A stretch of DNA of 13,150 bases from Streptosporangiaceae bacterium (GTDB lineage: Bacteria; Actinomycetota; Actinomycetes; Streptosporangiales; Streptosporangiaceae). The notes beneath the pieces are model-generated. The model made no database searches. It was given only the letters and a program-made list of their open reading frames with translations, and had not been told where the DNA came from. Position 1 is the stretch's first letter. Every line of letters begins with the position of its first letter. Below, one piece after another: positions 6,544 through 13,150 of this stretch. The translations under genes and the position numbers were made by a program. Location: the NCBI GenBank assembly GCA_030040415.1, contig JASHTT010000541.1:1-13150 (forward strand), in the 5' to 3' direction.

Positions 6544-7872
6544 ATGGCCGGCACGGCGGCAGGTCACACCGGTGGCTTGCGGCCGCCAATCCTGGTGGCA
6601 GACCTGGAACTGACCGAACCCATCGGCGATATCGGGCCGCAGCTAGCTTCGGACGGCACGCGGTACACCGGAGCTCGCCTGCTGGCGCGCATGCAAACGA
6701 TGCCAGTGGGCTATGCATCGCTTGGGCAGGACGCCTTCGACGCGCGGTCGGTGGCCCGGGAAGTTTGGCGGCAGATCGGCGGGGCGGTCAACGCACGACG
6801 CCGCGAGCACGGTCTGCTTCCCGTGACCGACCTGCCGCTCAGCGGCCTCGCCGCCGAGCCAGCACTCGACAAGCCGCTCGCTGAGCACCCGATGGTCAGC
6901 GTCGTTGTCTGCACGCGGGATCGGCCGGTCAGCCTGATGAGGACGTTGTCCGGGCTGGCCCGGCTCCGCTACAACCGGTTCGAGGTAATCGTCGTCGACA
7001 ACGCGCCGGCGACGGATGAAGCCAGGGCAGCCGTGCTGGACGGATACGGGCACGACGGGTTGGTCCGGTACATCCGGGAGCCACGACCTGGGTTGTCTTG
7101 CGCCCGCAATCGGGGCGTAGCCGACAGCCACGGGGAGATCGTGGCCTTCACCGACGACGACGTAGTGGTCGACGAGTGGTGGCTGCACGGACTCGTACGG
7201 GGGTTCGGACGTGCGGCCCACGTCGGCTGCGTCACCGGGATGGCCCGGACGGCGGCGCTGGACAACAACACCCAGCTCTACTTCGACAAGCGGCAGGCAT
7301 GGGGGGTCTCATGCGAACCGCGCGTCTTTGACCTGGCGGACAACCGGGACGCTTCGCCGCTCTACCCGTACTCGGCCGGCATCTTCGGCGCTGGCGCCAA
7401 CTTTGCGATGACGCAGCTGGCGCTGAAGGACGTCGGCGGCTTCAACGAGGCCCTCGGTGCCGGAACCATGTCCGGGGGCGGCGAAGATCTGGAGATGTTC
7501 ATGCGGACGGTGCTGGCCGGCTACCGGCTGGTATACGAAGCCTCCGCCGTCGTCTCTCACGCGCACCGGACCGAGCTCGCCGAGCTGGCCAGGCAGATGC
7601 ATAACTATGGGTCCGGCTGCACTGCGGCGCTGACGGCCATGGTCATGCGCAGCGGACGAGCGAGGCGGGAGCTGCCAGCTAAGATCCTCCGGGGCGGTGC
7701 CCGGATATTCGCGATAGGTGAGCGAACCGAAGACGACCAGGCGCTGCCATCGGGACTGGTCCGCAGGGAGTTTGCCGGCCTGGTGCACGGGCCCTGGCTC
7801 TACCTTCGTGCGCGACAACGCCTGCGGAGATCTACGGTCGGCGGGGATGTCACAGCTGCCGCGTCGCCCTAG
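6544..7872 (+). CDS. Family 2 glycosyltransferase with ~115-residue N-terminal extra domain
   Basis: Protein of 442 residues, longer than a plain GT2. Residues 15-107 form an extra domain (ILVADLELTEPIGDI at 16-30, then a helical AREVWRQIGGAVNARRREHG at 71-90) that I associate only with other actinobacterial GT2 proteins and cannot assign a role. The catalytic domain follows: VSVVVCTRDRP (118-128), VVDNAP (150-155), PRPGLSCARNRG (180-191), TDDD (203-206), GAGANFAM (282-289), GGGEDLEMFMR (311-321) and SHAHR (338-342). The ED pair is the likely catalytic base region. The ATG lies five bases after the preceding stop, with a GGGCAGGG-type sequence overlapping that gene's end, so the two are probably translated together. 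It would add a sugar to the growing lipid-linked glycan at the inner membrane face. Confidence 0.92.
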   Translation: MAGTAAGHTGGLRPPILVADLELTEPIGDIGPQLASDGTRYTGARLLARMQTMPVGYASLGQDAFDARSVAREVWRQIGGAVNARRREHGLLPVTDLPLSGLAAEPALDKPLAEHPMVSVVVCTRDRPVSLMRTLSGLARLRYNRFEVIVVDNAPATDEARAAVLDGYGHDGLVRYIREPRPGLSCARNRGVADSHGEIVAFTDDDVVVDEWWLHGLVRGFGRAAHVGCVTGMARTAALDNNTQLYFDKRQAWGVSCEPRVFDLADNRDASPLYPYSAGIFGAGANFAMTQLALKDVGGFNEALGAGTMSGGGEDLEMFMRTVLAGYRLVYEASAVVSHAHRTELAELARQMHNYGSGCTAALTAMVMRSGRARRELPAKILRGGARIFAIGERTEDDQALPSGLVRREFAGLVHGPWLYLRARQRLRRSTVGGDVTAAASP

Positions 7873-8115
7873 CCGGTCGTGGGGTGGCCTGGATGGCGGC
7901 CAGGATGGCGTCCGATGCCAGCCAACGGTCAGCCGGGCTTATCGTTGCGATTTGTGCTCCCATGTACCAGGTATCCTGATCCAGGGAGCAAAAGGGGCTT
8001 GTGCAGGTAGATGGCCGTGCCGGTGTACTGCTGGCCTGGCGTGCCTGAGGGGGACTGAGGTGAGCATGCCATCTGGGCGGATGCCTGTCGGCAGGAACGG
8101 ATCGCCCGCTCCGTA
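7873..8115 (+). other. Intergenic leader upstream of the flippase gene
   Basis: The stretch holds an eight-base direct repeat GGATGGCG (7891-7898 and 7903-7910) and short overlapping inverted repeats, CAGG-CCTG-CAGG, at 7968-7985. No U-tract terminator is visible, so readthrough from the GT2 genes is likely. Its end contains a possible short leader frame (8066-8116). Confidence 0.4.
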
Positions 8116-8116
8116 A
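8066..8116 (+). CDS. Possible 16-residue leader peptide overlapping the flippase start
   Basis: ATG 8066 is preceded by GAGGTG (8057-8062) at good spacing and opens a 16-codon frame, MPSGRMPVGRNGSPAP. Its stop TAA (8114-8116) overlaps the flippase ATG (8116-8118) as TAATG. The flippase ATG itself has only a distant, weak Shine-Dalgarno (8093-8100), so re-initiation after the leader would explain its translation. In GC-rich DNA such short frames also arise by chance. Confidence 0.3.
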   Translation: MPSGRMPVGRNGSPAP

Positions 8117-9849
8117 TGGTTGCTCGCGCCGATTCGAGCTCGGTCGGGCGGGTTGATACCCGCGCCGGCGATGGCGAGCGCTCACCCTTGGCAGCCGCCC
8201 GGACCCTCTGGAGCGAGCACCAGGACATCATCAGGAACGCGTTTAGCCTGCTGGCTACCACCGGACTGACCTCCGGTCTCGGCTTCGCGTACTGGAACCT
8301 TGCAGCCAGGCTCTTCAGCCAGCAGTCGGTCGGGTACAGCGCGGCCGCAATCTCGGTGGTGTCGCTGCTGTCGTGGCTCGGTATCTTTGGCCTCGGCACC
8401 CTGCTGATCGGCGAGTTGCCACGGCGTAAAGACGGCGCCGGGCTTGTCACGGCGTCGATTCTTGCATCAGGAGCCGGGTCACTCATCCTGACGATCGCGT
8501 TCGTGCTGATTGTGCCGCGGTTTACGTCGAGCTTCGATGACGTCACGGACTCACTCAGCAGGGCGGCGCTGCTATGCGCCGCGGTGGCGCTGACCGCGAT
8601 GACGCTCGTCTTCGACTCGGCGACGATAGGTTGGCTGCGCGGCGGAATTCAATTCACTCGTAATCTTACGTTCGTCGTAGTGAAGATGCTGACCTTGGTC
8701 GCAGCAGCGACGGTCATGCACAATGCCTTCGGCATCGGGATATTTCTTTCCTGGATCGCGGCCATACCAGTATCGCTGGTTCCTATCGCCGTCCGGCTGA
8801 TGATGGCTGGCCAGTTCAGGATTCCGAGACCAGACTGGCAATTGCTGCGCAGCCTGACCAGGACAGTTGTCGCGCATAATTGGCTCAACCTGGCCATACA
8901 AGCGACTCCGCTGCTGATGCCGGTCATCGTCGCGTCGATCGTGCCTGCATCGGCGAACGCGGGTTTCTTCACCGCATGGACTATCTGCAGCATCCTGTAC
9001 ATACTGCCGACCCACCTGTCGACCGTACTTTTTGCGGTCGCGGCCGGCGATCAGCAGGCGCTAGCTCCTAAGCTGCGCTTCACGCTGCGGACATCGATTC
9101 TGCTTGGCCTGCCAGGGATGGCGGTTTTGGGCCTCGGCGCTCACTTCATCCTCGGCTTGTTTGGTAAGGGTTACGCGCAAGTCGCGACCGTGCCGATGGA
9201 ACTGATCGTCCTCGGGTACCTCCCGTCCATACCGAAGTGCTACTACGTCGCGGTCTGCAGAGCGGTCGGCAAGATCTCGCGCGCCGCCGCCGTGCTGAGC
9301 GGCTTCGCCTTCGTAGAGATTGCGATGGCGATCATCGGCTGCCTCCGTGGCGGCCTCGTCGGGCTTACCGTGGCGCTGCTGATCATCGGCGTCATCGAGG
9401 CTGTCGTGACGCTCCCCGCCGTGGTTAAGGCTGCGCGGCTGACTGGTCGTCATCGTCGGCCTGTGATCGATTCCGCGCCGGTCGCAGGCGCGGGCGACCT
9501 TAACGCACTCGGTCTTGCCGACCCCGCAGCCGCGGCGCTCGCACGCGAGAAGCGGGCTCAGCAGCAGGCTGCGCTGAGATTGCTGATGTCATTGTCGGTC
9601 CCTGCGCCGAGTCCGGCCCTTGCATTTGCGCAGCAGGAAGGGACGGCTGTACAAAGACGCGAGAACGCGGGCAACGGGCGAAAGGCCGATACAGGCGAAG
9701 GCGCCGAAGGCCGCTCCCGGGCCGCCCGGGTAGCGAGAGGCCCGGCCCGGGGGTCGGCCGAAGACCTCGCCCATAACAGGGCTAGGGCCAGCGACGGAAT
9801 ACTACAATCAAGATCAACTGCGCAGCGCACAAAGCGGTTTACCCGCTAG
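8116..9849 (+). CDS. Wzx-type oligosaccharide flippase (MOP superfamily) with long C-terminal tail
   Basis: Integral membrane protein of 577 residues. From about 41 to 440 it shows some twelve to fourteen hydrophobic helices. The first bears the pattern usual for this family, LLATTGLTSGLGFAYWNLAARLF (split 45-67), followed by SVGYSAAAIS (71-80). Polysaccharide exporters of this kind flip polyprenyl-diphosphate-linked repeat units to the outer face. Its place after three GT2 genes and before a methyltransferase fits that role. Residues 445-577 form an unusual polar tail rich in Ala, Arg, Gly and Gln with no helices, ending in a very basic stretch. Third-position GC falls near its end (ATA CTA CAA TCA AGA), so the tail may be poorly constrained or arise from a lost stop or frameshift. 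The ATG start is chosen because the first 35 residues are a polar cytoplasmic leader. Confidence 0.9.
   Translation: MVARADSSSVGRVDTRAGDGERSPLAAARTLWSEHQDIIRNAFSLLATTGLTSGLGFAYWNLAARLFSQQSVGYSAAAISVVSLLSWLGIFGLGTLLIGELPRRKDGAGLVTASILASGAGSLILTIAFVLIVPRFTSSFDDVTDSLSRAALLCAAVALTAMTLVFDSATIGWLRGGIQFTRNLTFVVVKMLTLVAAATVMHNAFGIGIFLSWIAAIPVSLVPIAVRLMMAGQFRIPRPDWQLLRSLTRTVVAHNWLNLAIQATPLLMPVIVASIVPASANAGFFTAWTICSILYILPTHLSTVLFAVAAGDQQALAPKLRFTLRTSILLGLPGMAVLGLGAHFILGLFGKGYAQVATVPMELIVLGYLPSIPKCYYVAVCRAVGKISRAAAVLSGFAFVEIAMAIIGCLRGGLVGLTVALLIIGVIEAVVTLPAVVKAARLTGRHRRPVIDSAPVAGAGDLNALGLADPAAAALAREKRAQQQAALRLLMSLSVPAPSPALAFAQQEGTAVQRRENAGNGRKADTGEGAEGRSRAARVARGPARGSAEDLAHNRARASDGILQSRSTAQRTKRFTR
9713..9734. 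repeat. GC-rich inverted repeat within the flippase tail
   Basis: CCCGGGC (9716-9722) and GCCCGGG (9724-9730) are separated by one base and flanked by GCT (9713-9715) and AGC (9732-9734). It lies inside the coding frame for the disordered tail and is followed by further CCCGG repeats to 9751. Confidence 0.45.
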
Positions 9850-9922
9850 CGATTACGTCAGTGATTCATCGACAGTGCGCGCGGCCGCACGGCTGGGCAG
9901 CACGTGAAATGCGAGGGCGTCG

Positions 9923-10711
9923 TTGATCCGGAACCTGAGACTGCGCAGTCACGACGCCGCCGCGAAGATGCGAGAGTATCGGCTCTGCTTCGGCTGGATG
10001 GGCGGCCTGAGCCAGTGCGCGATGGCTGTGGCGGTGCCGAAGCTGCGCGACCGGCCGGTCCCGGTCGCAGTCCCGGGCACATCAATGTCAGTCCTCGTGC
10101 GGCCAGGGACAACGGATATCGCGGTGTTCAACACGACGTTCAGGAGTGAGCAATACGGCTTCGTGCTGCCATCCGATCCCACTGTGATAGTTGACGCTGG
10201 CGCTTACACCGGTCTGTCGTCGGTCTACTTCGCCCTCCGCTACCCCGCCGCGCGGATCATAGCGCTAGAGCCGAGCCAGTCGAATTACGAGCTGTTGTGC
10301 CGCAACACCGAAAATCTGCCGAACGTGACCGCCGTCCAAGCCGCGCTGTGGATCAACAACGAGCGACTCGTGCTCGACGACCCGAACGAGGGCGCGTGGG
10401 CCTTCCGCATCAAGCAACCCGCTCTGGCAGTCGATGGCTCATCCGCCACCGTGCGTGCGATGACCATACCGGACATCAGGCGCGAGTTTGCTCCTGACGG
10501 CATCGGCCTCCTGAAGCTCGATATTGAGGGAAGCGAACTCGATCTCTTCAGGGCACCGCACGACTGGCTCAGCGGCGTCGGGGCGATATTTGCCGAGCTT
10601 CATGACAGGTTCAGGCCTGGTTGCGCACGAGCGTTCTTCAGGGCAGTAGACGACTTCCCGATCGAGGCGTGGCGTGGCGAGGCGGTGATGGTGGCGAGGG
10701 CCAGTGAGTGA
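9923..10711 (+). CDS. FkbM-family SAM-dependent methyltransferase
   Basis: Class I methyltransferase of 262 residues. Motif I is VIVDAGAYTGLSS (88-100), followed by the acidic ALEPSQSNYELL (114-125) typical of FkbM proteins and the characteristic LLKLDIEGSELDLF (196-209). FkbM enzymes O-methylate hydroxyl groups, and relatives in polysaccharide loci methylate sugars; this one probably caps or decorates the exported glycan, though the exact position is unknown. The TTG start at 9923 has GAGGG at 9913-9917, five bases upstream. ATG 9968 is the alternative and would remove 15 residues before the domain. The gene lies 73 bases after the flippase and is the last of the rightward block, facing a convergent gene 33 bases away. 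Confidence 0.92.
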   Translation: MIRNLRLRSHDAAAKMREYRLCFGWMGGLSQCAMAVAVPKLRDRPVPVAVPGTSMSVLVRPGTTDIAVFNTTFRSEQYGFVLPSDPTVIVDAGAYTGLSSVYFALRYPAARIIALEPSQSNYELLCRNTENLPNVTAVQAALWINNERLVLDDPNEGAWAFRIKQPALAVDGSSATVRAMTIPDIRREFAPDGIGLLKLDIEGSELDLFRAPHDWLSGVGAIFAELHDRFRPGCARAFFRAVDDFPIEAWRGEAVMVARASE

Positions 10712-10712
10712 T

Positions 10713-10740
10713 CCAGGCGAGCCTACGCTTGCTGGCCTGG
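10713..10740. terminator. Hairpin between convergent genes, possible bidirectional terminator
   Basis: CCAGGC (10713-10718) is complementary to GCCTGG (10735-10740), with a 16-base interior holding a further AGC/GCT match. It sits between the TGA at 10709-10711 and the TAG at 10745-10747. There is no U tract, which is common for actinobacterial terminators but weakens the call. Confidence 0.4.
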
Positions 10741-10744
10741 TGAA

Positions 10745-11731
10745 CTACCGCCTAGGTTCCGGAACGGAACTCCAAAGGTCATCAAGGCGATCGAGTACGT
10801 CCGAGTCGTAGCGCAGGTCAAACTTCCGGCCGAAGTAGGCTGACGATCGCGCCATGTCCGCCAGGTCGCCGGTGGACAGGAGGTCGGGATGACCAGATTT
10901 AGGATTCGTCCACTTAGCAAAGTGCGTCGTGCACGGCTTAACCACGACCTCGTCTGAGTTGTTGAGAATCGTCGCGGTCGCAGACTCATCCGGGTAGATG
11001 GTTGCCCGGAAGTAGTCAATGAATGCCGAATCCTGCAGGACGAACTGATTAAGGTAGACGACGGCCTTGCGGGACAGGCAGTACCAGGCGGAGCCGAACC
11101 AGCATGGGCGGTCGGGGGTGAACGGTGCCCGTCGTGCTCGCAGGCCAAGCCGCCACGGCATTGCGTCGGGAAACTTGTAGATCTTGAAAAACGGCTGACT
11201 GTAATTGAGGACGTCAACAGGTCTCGCCGCGCCGGACCGCACTGTCTTCCGCAGTCGATCATGGCCCGGGCGTGCACGAGATGACCTGGTCGCTGCCTTG
11301 TACTGGTAGAGATAACGACGGCGCATATCACGGCGCTGGCTCGCGCTCGGCAGCTCGCCAATCGGGCTAGCCGTGAGCAGCGCATCCGCCTCAATGCCCG
11401 CGAGGTAATCGGGCAGGTCCGCGAGTGGCTTTATCGGGTAATCCTGGGCCGATAGAAGTATCAGCCAGTCAAAGTCGATGTTCTCCTGAATCCAGTTCAT
11501 CGAACGCCAAGTGCAGTCGATAAGGCTGAAGTCTCCCCAGCGAACCGGGAAATCGCTCGTGATCAGGTGCACTCCGCCAACTGGACGGAGCATGTCGGCG
11601 TCGATGTTTGTGTAGAACTGGTCATGATGCACGACTATGGGGGCATCAGGCAGCTGACGGCGAATAGCACGCAGCAGCCGCAGCAGTTGCTCCGGCGGAC
11701 GGTGGTTAAGGATTAGGAAGCAAACTCTCAT
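10745..11731 (-). CDS. GT14-like (core-2/I-branching, beta-1,6-N-acetylglucosaminyltransferase-type) glycosyltransferase
   Basis: Protein of 328 residues with the signatures of bacterial branching-enzyme relatives: a short start MRVCFLILNHRPPEQLLRLL, VVHHD (33-37), WILLSAQDYPIKPL-type element (LLSAQDYPIKPL, 92-103), PCWFGSAWYCLSR (209-221), YPDESATATIL (246-256) and FGRKFD (300-305). GT14 enzymes are inverting and add a GlcNAc or xylose branch without a DxD motif. In the EPDE-like position there is PDES, where the acidic residue would be the catalytic base. A soluble cytoplasmic enzyme is predicted, with no signal peptide or membrane helix. The ATG at 11731 has no Shine-Dalgarno; a TAGAAT hexamer lies eleven bases upstream on the coding strand. 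It follows the membrane protein gene by 72 bases. The actual donor sugar is not determined. Confidence 0.88.
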   Translation of the reverse strand: MRVCFLILNHRPPEQLLRLLRAIRRQLPDAPIVVHHDQFYTNIDADMLRPVGGVHLITSDFPVRWGDFSLIDCTWRSMNWIQENIDFDWLILLSAQDYPIKPLADLPDYLAGIEADALLTASPIGELPSASQRRDMRRRYLYQYKAATRSSRARPGHDRLRKTVRSGAARPVDVLNYSQPFFKIYKFPDAMPWRLGLRARRAPFTPDRPCWFGSAWYCLSRKAVVYLNQFVLQDSAFIDYFRATIYPDESATATILNNSDEVVVKPCTTHFAKWTNPKSGHPDLLSTGDLADMARSSAYFGRKFDLRYDSDVLDRLDDLWSSVPEPRR

Positions 11732-11742
11732 GGTTGTGCCAG

Positions 11743-11748
11743 ATTCTA
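11743..11748 (-). promoter_or_regulatory. Candidate -10 box of the GT14-like gene
   Basis: The minus strand reads TAGAAT, ending eleven bases before ATG 11731. Transcription starting about seven bases after it would give a leader of only four or five bases, which suits the missing Shine-Dalgarno. No convincing -35 is seen. Confidence 0.35.
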
Positions 11749-11803
11749 CCCGGCCGCAATTGCATGGGACCGGCAGTTTGGGGTCATGTTGGATCGGATC
11801 CGG

Positions 11804-13150
11804 TTAGCTTGCTGGGTGTGGTACGTAGCGGAAGAGGTAGGTACCCCCACTGCTGAAGACAACATGCCAGTCCGGACTCTCGATCATCAGCGTGCGCCAC
11901 CTGCTGGCCTGTGCCGAGGTCTGCAGACCGTAGTCGACCGCGTACTGCGCCGTTGCCGGCGACCAGAGGGCGAAAAGCTGGTCAGCGGGCGCAGAACCAA
12001 TGGACTTGGAATGCTTTATGTAGTTCCGGGTCAGCGTCGCCAGATCGCTCTGCGTCGGGTCGAGGCTTCGGATGTCGGAAGGGCTGGCTACGGTGAACCA
12101 CTGAATATAGTTGCCGTACTGAGGGAAGGTGTCACTATTCGGGATGTCTCCGTAAGACATAATCAGCAGATCGCTGTTGTCAGCGGCCTTCTGCTGGTAT
12201 ACGGCAAGGGCCCGAAGGTCTGAAGTGCGAATTACCGTGGCGTTGTCAAGGCCAAACATGGCAATCAGGTAGGTCGCCAGCAAGCCTAGCGCCAAAACCC
12301 CAAGCGGGGCGGACAGCCAACGCGGCGGCTTGGGCGGTGCCGCGGCGAGAGCGAGCACCGCCAGCCAAGGTATGGCGAAGAGAGAAGCCCGGAAGATCCC
12401 CTCGTTCCCGTACGGGTTGGCCGCGATCAGCACAAGGCCGACGCCAGGAGCGATGATGTACGCCCATGCTGACCTGTCGCGTCGGCTCCGGTAGAACCCG
12501 ATGAGCGCCAGGACGATGAGCACCAGGAGACCGAGAGCGAGGGCGTGGGAACTCTCATTGACGATCGGCAGCCTGCTGAGCCCAGGTGTGGCGACAGTCT
12601 TAGGCGGGGCAAAGTTGGATAGGTCACCGAGGTCCTGGAAATCGATGAATCCGGAAAGGACGCCGCGGTTGAGCACGGCCCACAGCAGGGCAGGAACCAA
12701 CACGGTCGCGGGCACGTACCACGGCCGGATGACCCGGAAGACGGCCAGGATGATGAGTACGCCGCCGACTATGTACGGACTCAACTCGTGTGTAACGGCC
12801 AGCGAGCATCCGGCGAAGGTCAGCAGGGCGATCCGCCAGCGCTCCGTGATGCCAGGCCACGACCGGCCCAGGACCAGGCCGTAGACGCCTATGCCGAGGA
12901 CAAAGCCCACCGACTGTGGGGAGAAGTAGTCGGCGCCTATGGCGTTGACGAGGACGACAAGAGTGATACCCGCCCAGATGCGGTACCCGGGGCGGAAGAG
13001 CTGGCCGAAGAAGAAGCGCAGTTCGGCGAGCGCCACCAGGCCGACGACAAATGGCCAGCACGCGGCCAGGCCAATCGGATTGGCGACATGAGCTAGGTTG
13101 CACACCCAGGCGATGGCCGAGAAAAATCCAGAGTAAGCCTGGTAAATTCC
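11804..13150 (-). CDS. Polytopic membrane protein, GT-C/polymerase-like, 5' end outside window
   Basis: About 448 residues of the C-terminal part are visible. The frame stays open to the right edge (GIYQAYSGFFSAIAW precedes the GTG at 13105), so the start lies outside and the GTG is internal to a helix. Roughly seven to nine hydrophobic segments are seen up to about residue 310 of the visible part. Short loop motifs include GADYFSPQSVGF, VTHELSPY and ANPYGNEGIFRASLF. The last ~130 residues form a hydrophilic domain ending in WHVVFSSGGTYLFRYV, probably extracytoplasmic. This organisation resembles lipid-sugar-dependent GT-C glycosyltransferases, with the acidic loops near the N-terminus not visible, but a Wzy-like polymerase or an uncharacterised actinobacterial membrane family is equally possible. 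It is read before the GT14-like gene, 72 bases apart. Confidence 0.82.
   Translation of the reverse strand, partial: GIYQAYSGFFSAIAWVCNLAHVANPIGLAACWPFVVGLVALAELRFFFGQLFRPGYRIWAGITLVVLVNAIGADYFSPQSVGFVLGIGVYGLVLGRSWPGITERWRIALLTFAGCSLAVTHELSPYIVGGVLIILAVFRVIRPWYVPATVLVPALLWAVLNRGVLSGFIDFQDLGDLSNFAPPKTVATPGLSRLPIVNESSHALALGLLVLIVLALIGFYRSRRDRSAWAYIIAPGVGLVLIAANPYGNEGIFRASLFAIPWLAVLALAAAPPKPPRWLSAPLGVLALGLLATYLIAMFGLDNATVIRTSDLRALAVYQQKAADNSDLLIMSYGDIPNSDTFPQYGNYIQWFTVASPSDIRSLDPTQSDLATLTRNYIKHSKSIGSAPADQLFALWSPATAQYAVDYGLQTSAQASRWRTLMIESPDWHVVFSSGGTYLFRYVPHPAS

Noticed and set aside
8001..8048. 15-residue frame after AAAAGGGG in the flippase leader
   Set aside because: The ribosome site is too close to the GTG and the frame leads nowhere; probably chance.
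7718..8116. 132-codon frame from inside the GT2 gene to the flippase start
   Set aside because: Its first half overlaps well-conserved GT2 sequence in another frame and its composition is not protein-like; only the last 16 codons have a ribosome site and are kept as a possible leader.
9875..9890. GTGCG/CGCAC hairpin after the flippase gene
   Set aside because: Five base pairs only, no U tract, and the downstream methyltransferase gene seems to need readthrough; too weak to call a terminator.
13103..13105. GTG as start of the membrane protein
   Set aside because: The same frame continues with plausible membrane-protein sequence to the window edge, so the gene is cut rather than starting here.

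Overview
The window looks like part of an actinomycete-type genome. Third codon positions are GC-rich, GTG and TTG starts occur, and genes are tightly packed in operon-like runs. The GC-poor exception is the divergent promoter region around 4320-4480. No rRNA, tRNA, CRISPR array, integrase or transposase is visible. The gene set is that of a cell-surface polysaccharide (Wzx-type) locus: five glycosyltransferases, an oligosaccharide flippase, an FkbM-type methyltransferase and a large polytopic membrane protein cut by the right edge.

Layout. A leftward block (1-4114, minus strand) reads from a GT4 glycosyltransferase (4114-2678) to an acyl-CoA-dehydrogenase-fold flavoenzyme (2577-1432) to a free-standing amino-acid adenylating enzyme (1379 to beyond the left edge). 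A rightward block (4472-10711, plus strand) starts from the same divergent region. It carries a DPM1-like GT2, two related GT2 enzymes in close succession, the flippase and the FkbM methyltransferase. A second minus-strand pair (13150-10745), a GT-C/polymerase-like membrane protein followed by a GT14-like branching glycosyltransferase, converges on the methyltransferase gene at a small hairpin.

The glycosyltransferases probably build a lipid-linked oligosaccharide on the inner face of the membrane, the flippase exports it, and the membrane protein could polymerise or extend it outside. The methyltransferase and the GT14 enzyme could decorate or branch it. The most notable part is the dehydrogenase/adenylase pair. 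The dehydrogenase resembles prolyl-carrier-protein dehydrogenases (PltE/RedW type) and lacks the usual C-terminal catalytic Glu, having Ser at that place and a Glu at the isovaleryl-CoA-dehydrogenase position. The adenylase has a proline-like partial specificity code. This suggests that an activated prolyl/pyrrolyl-type acyl group is made beside the glycan genes, perhaps as a glycan decoration. The carrier protein and acyltransferase needed for this are not in the window and would have to lie beyond the left edge or elsewhere.
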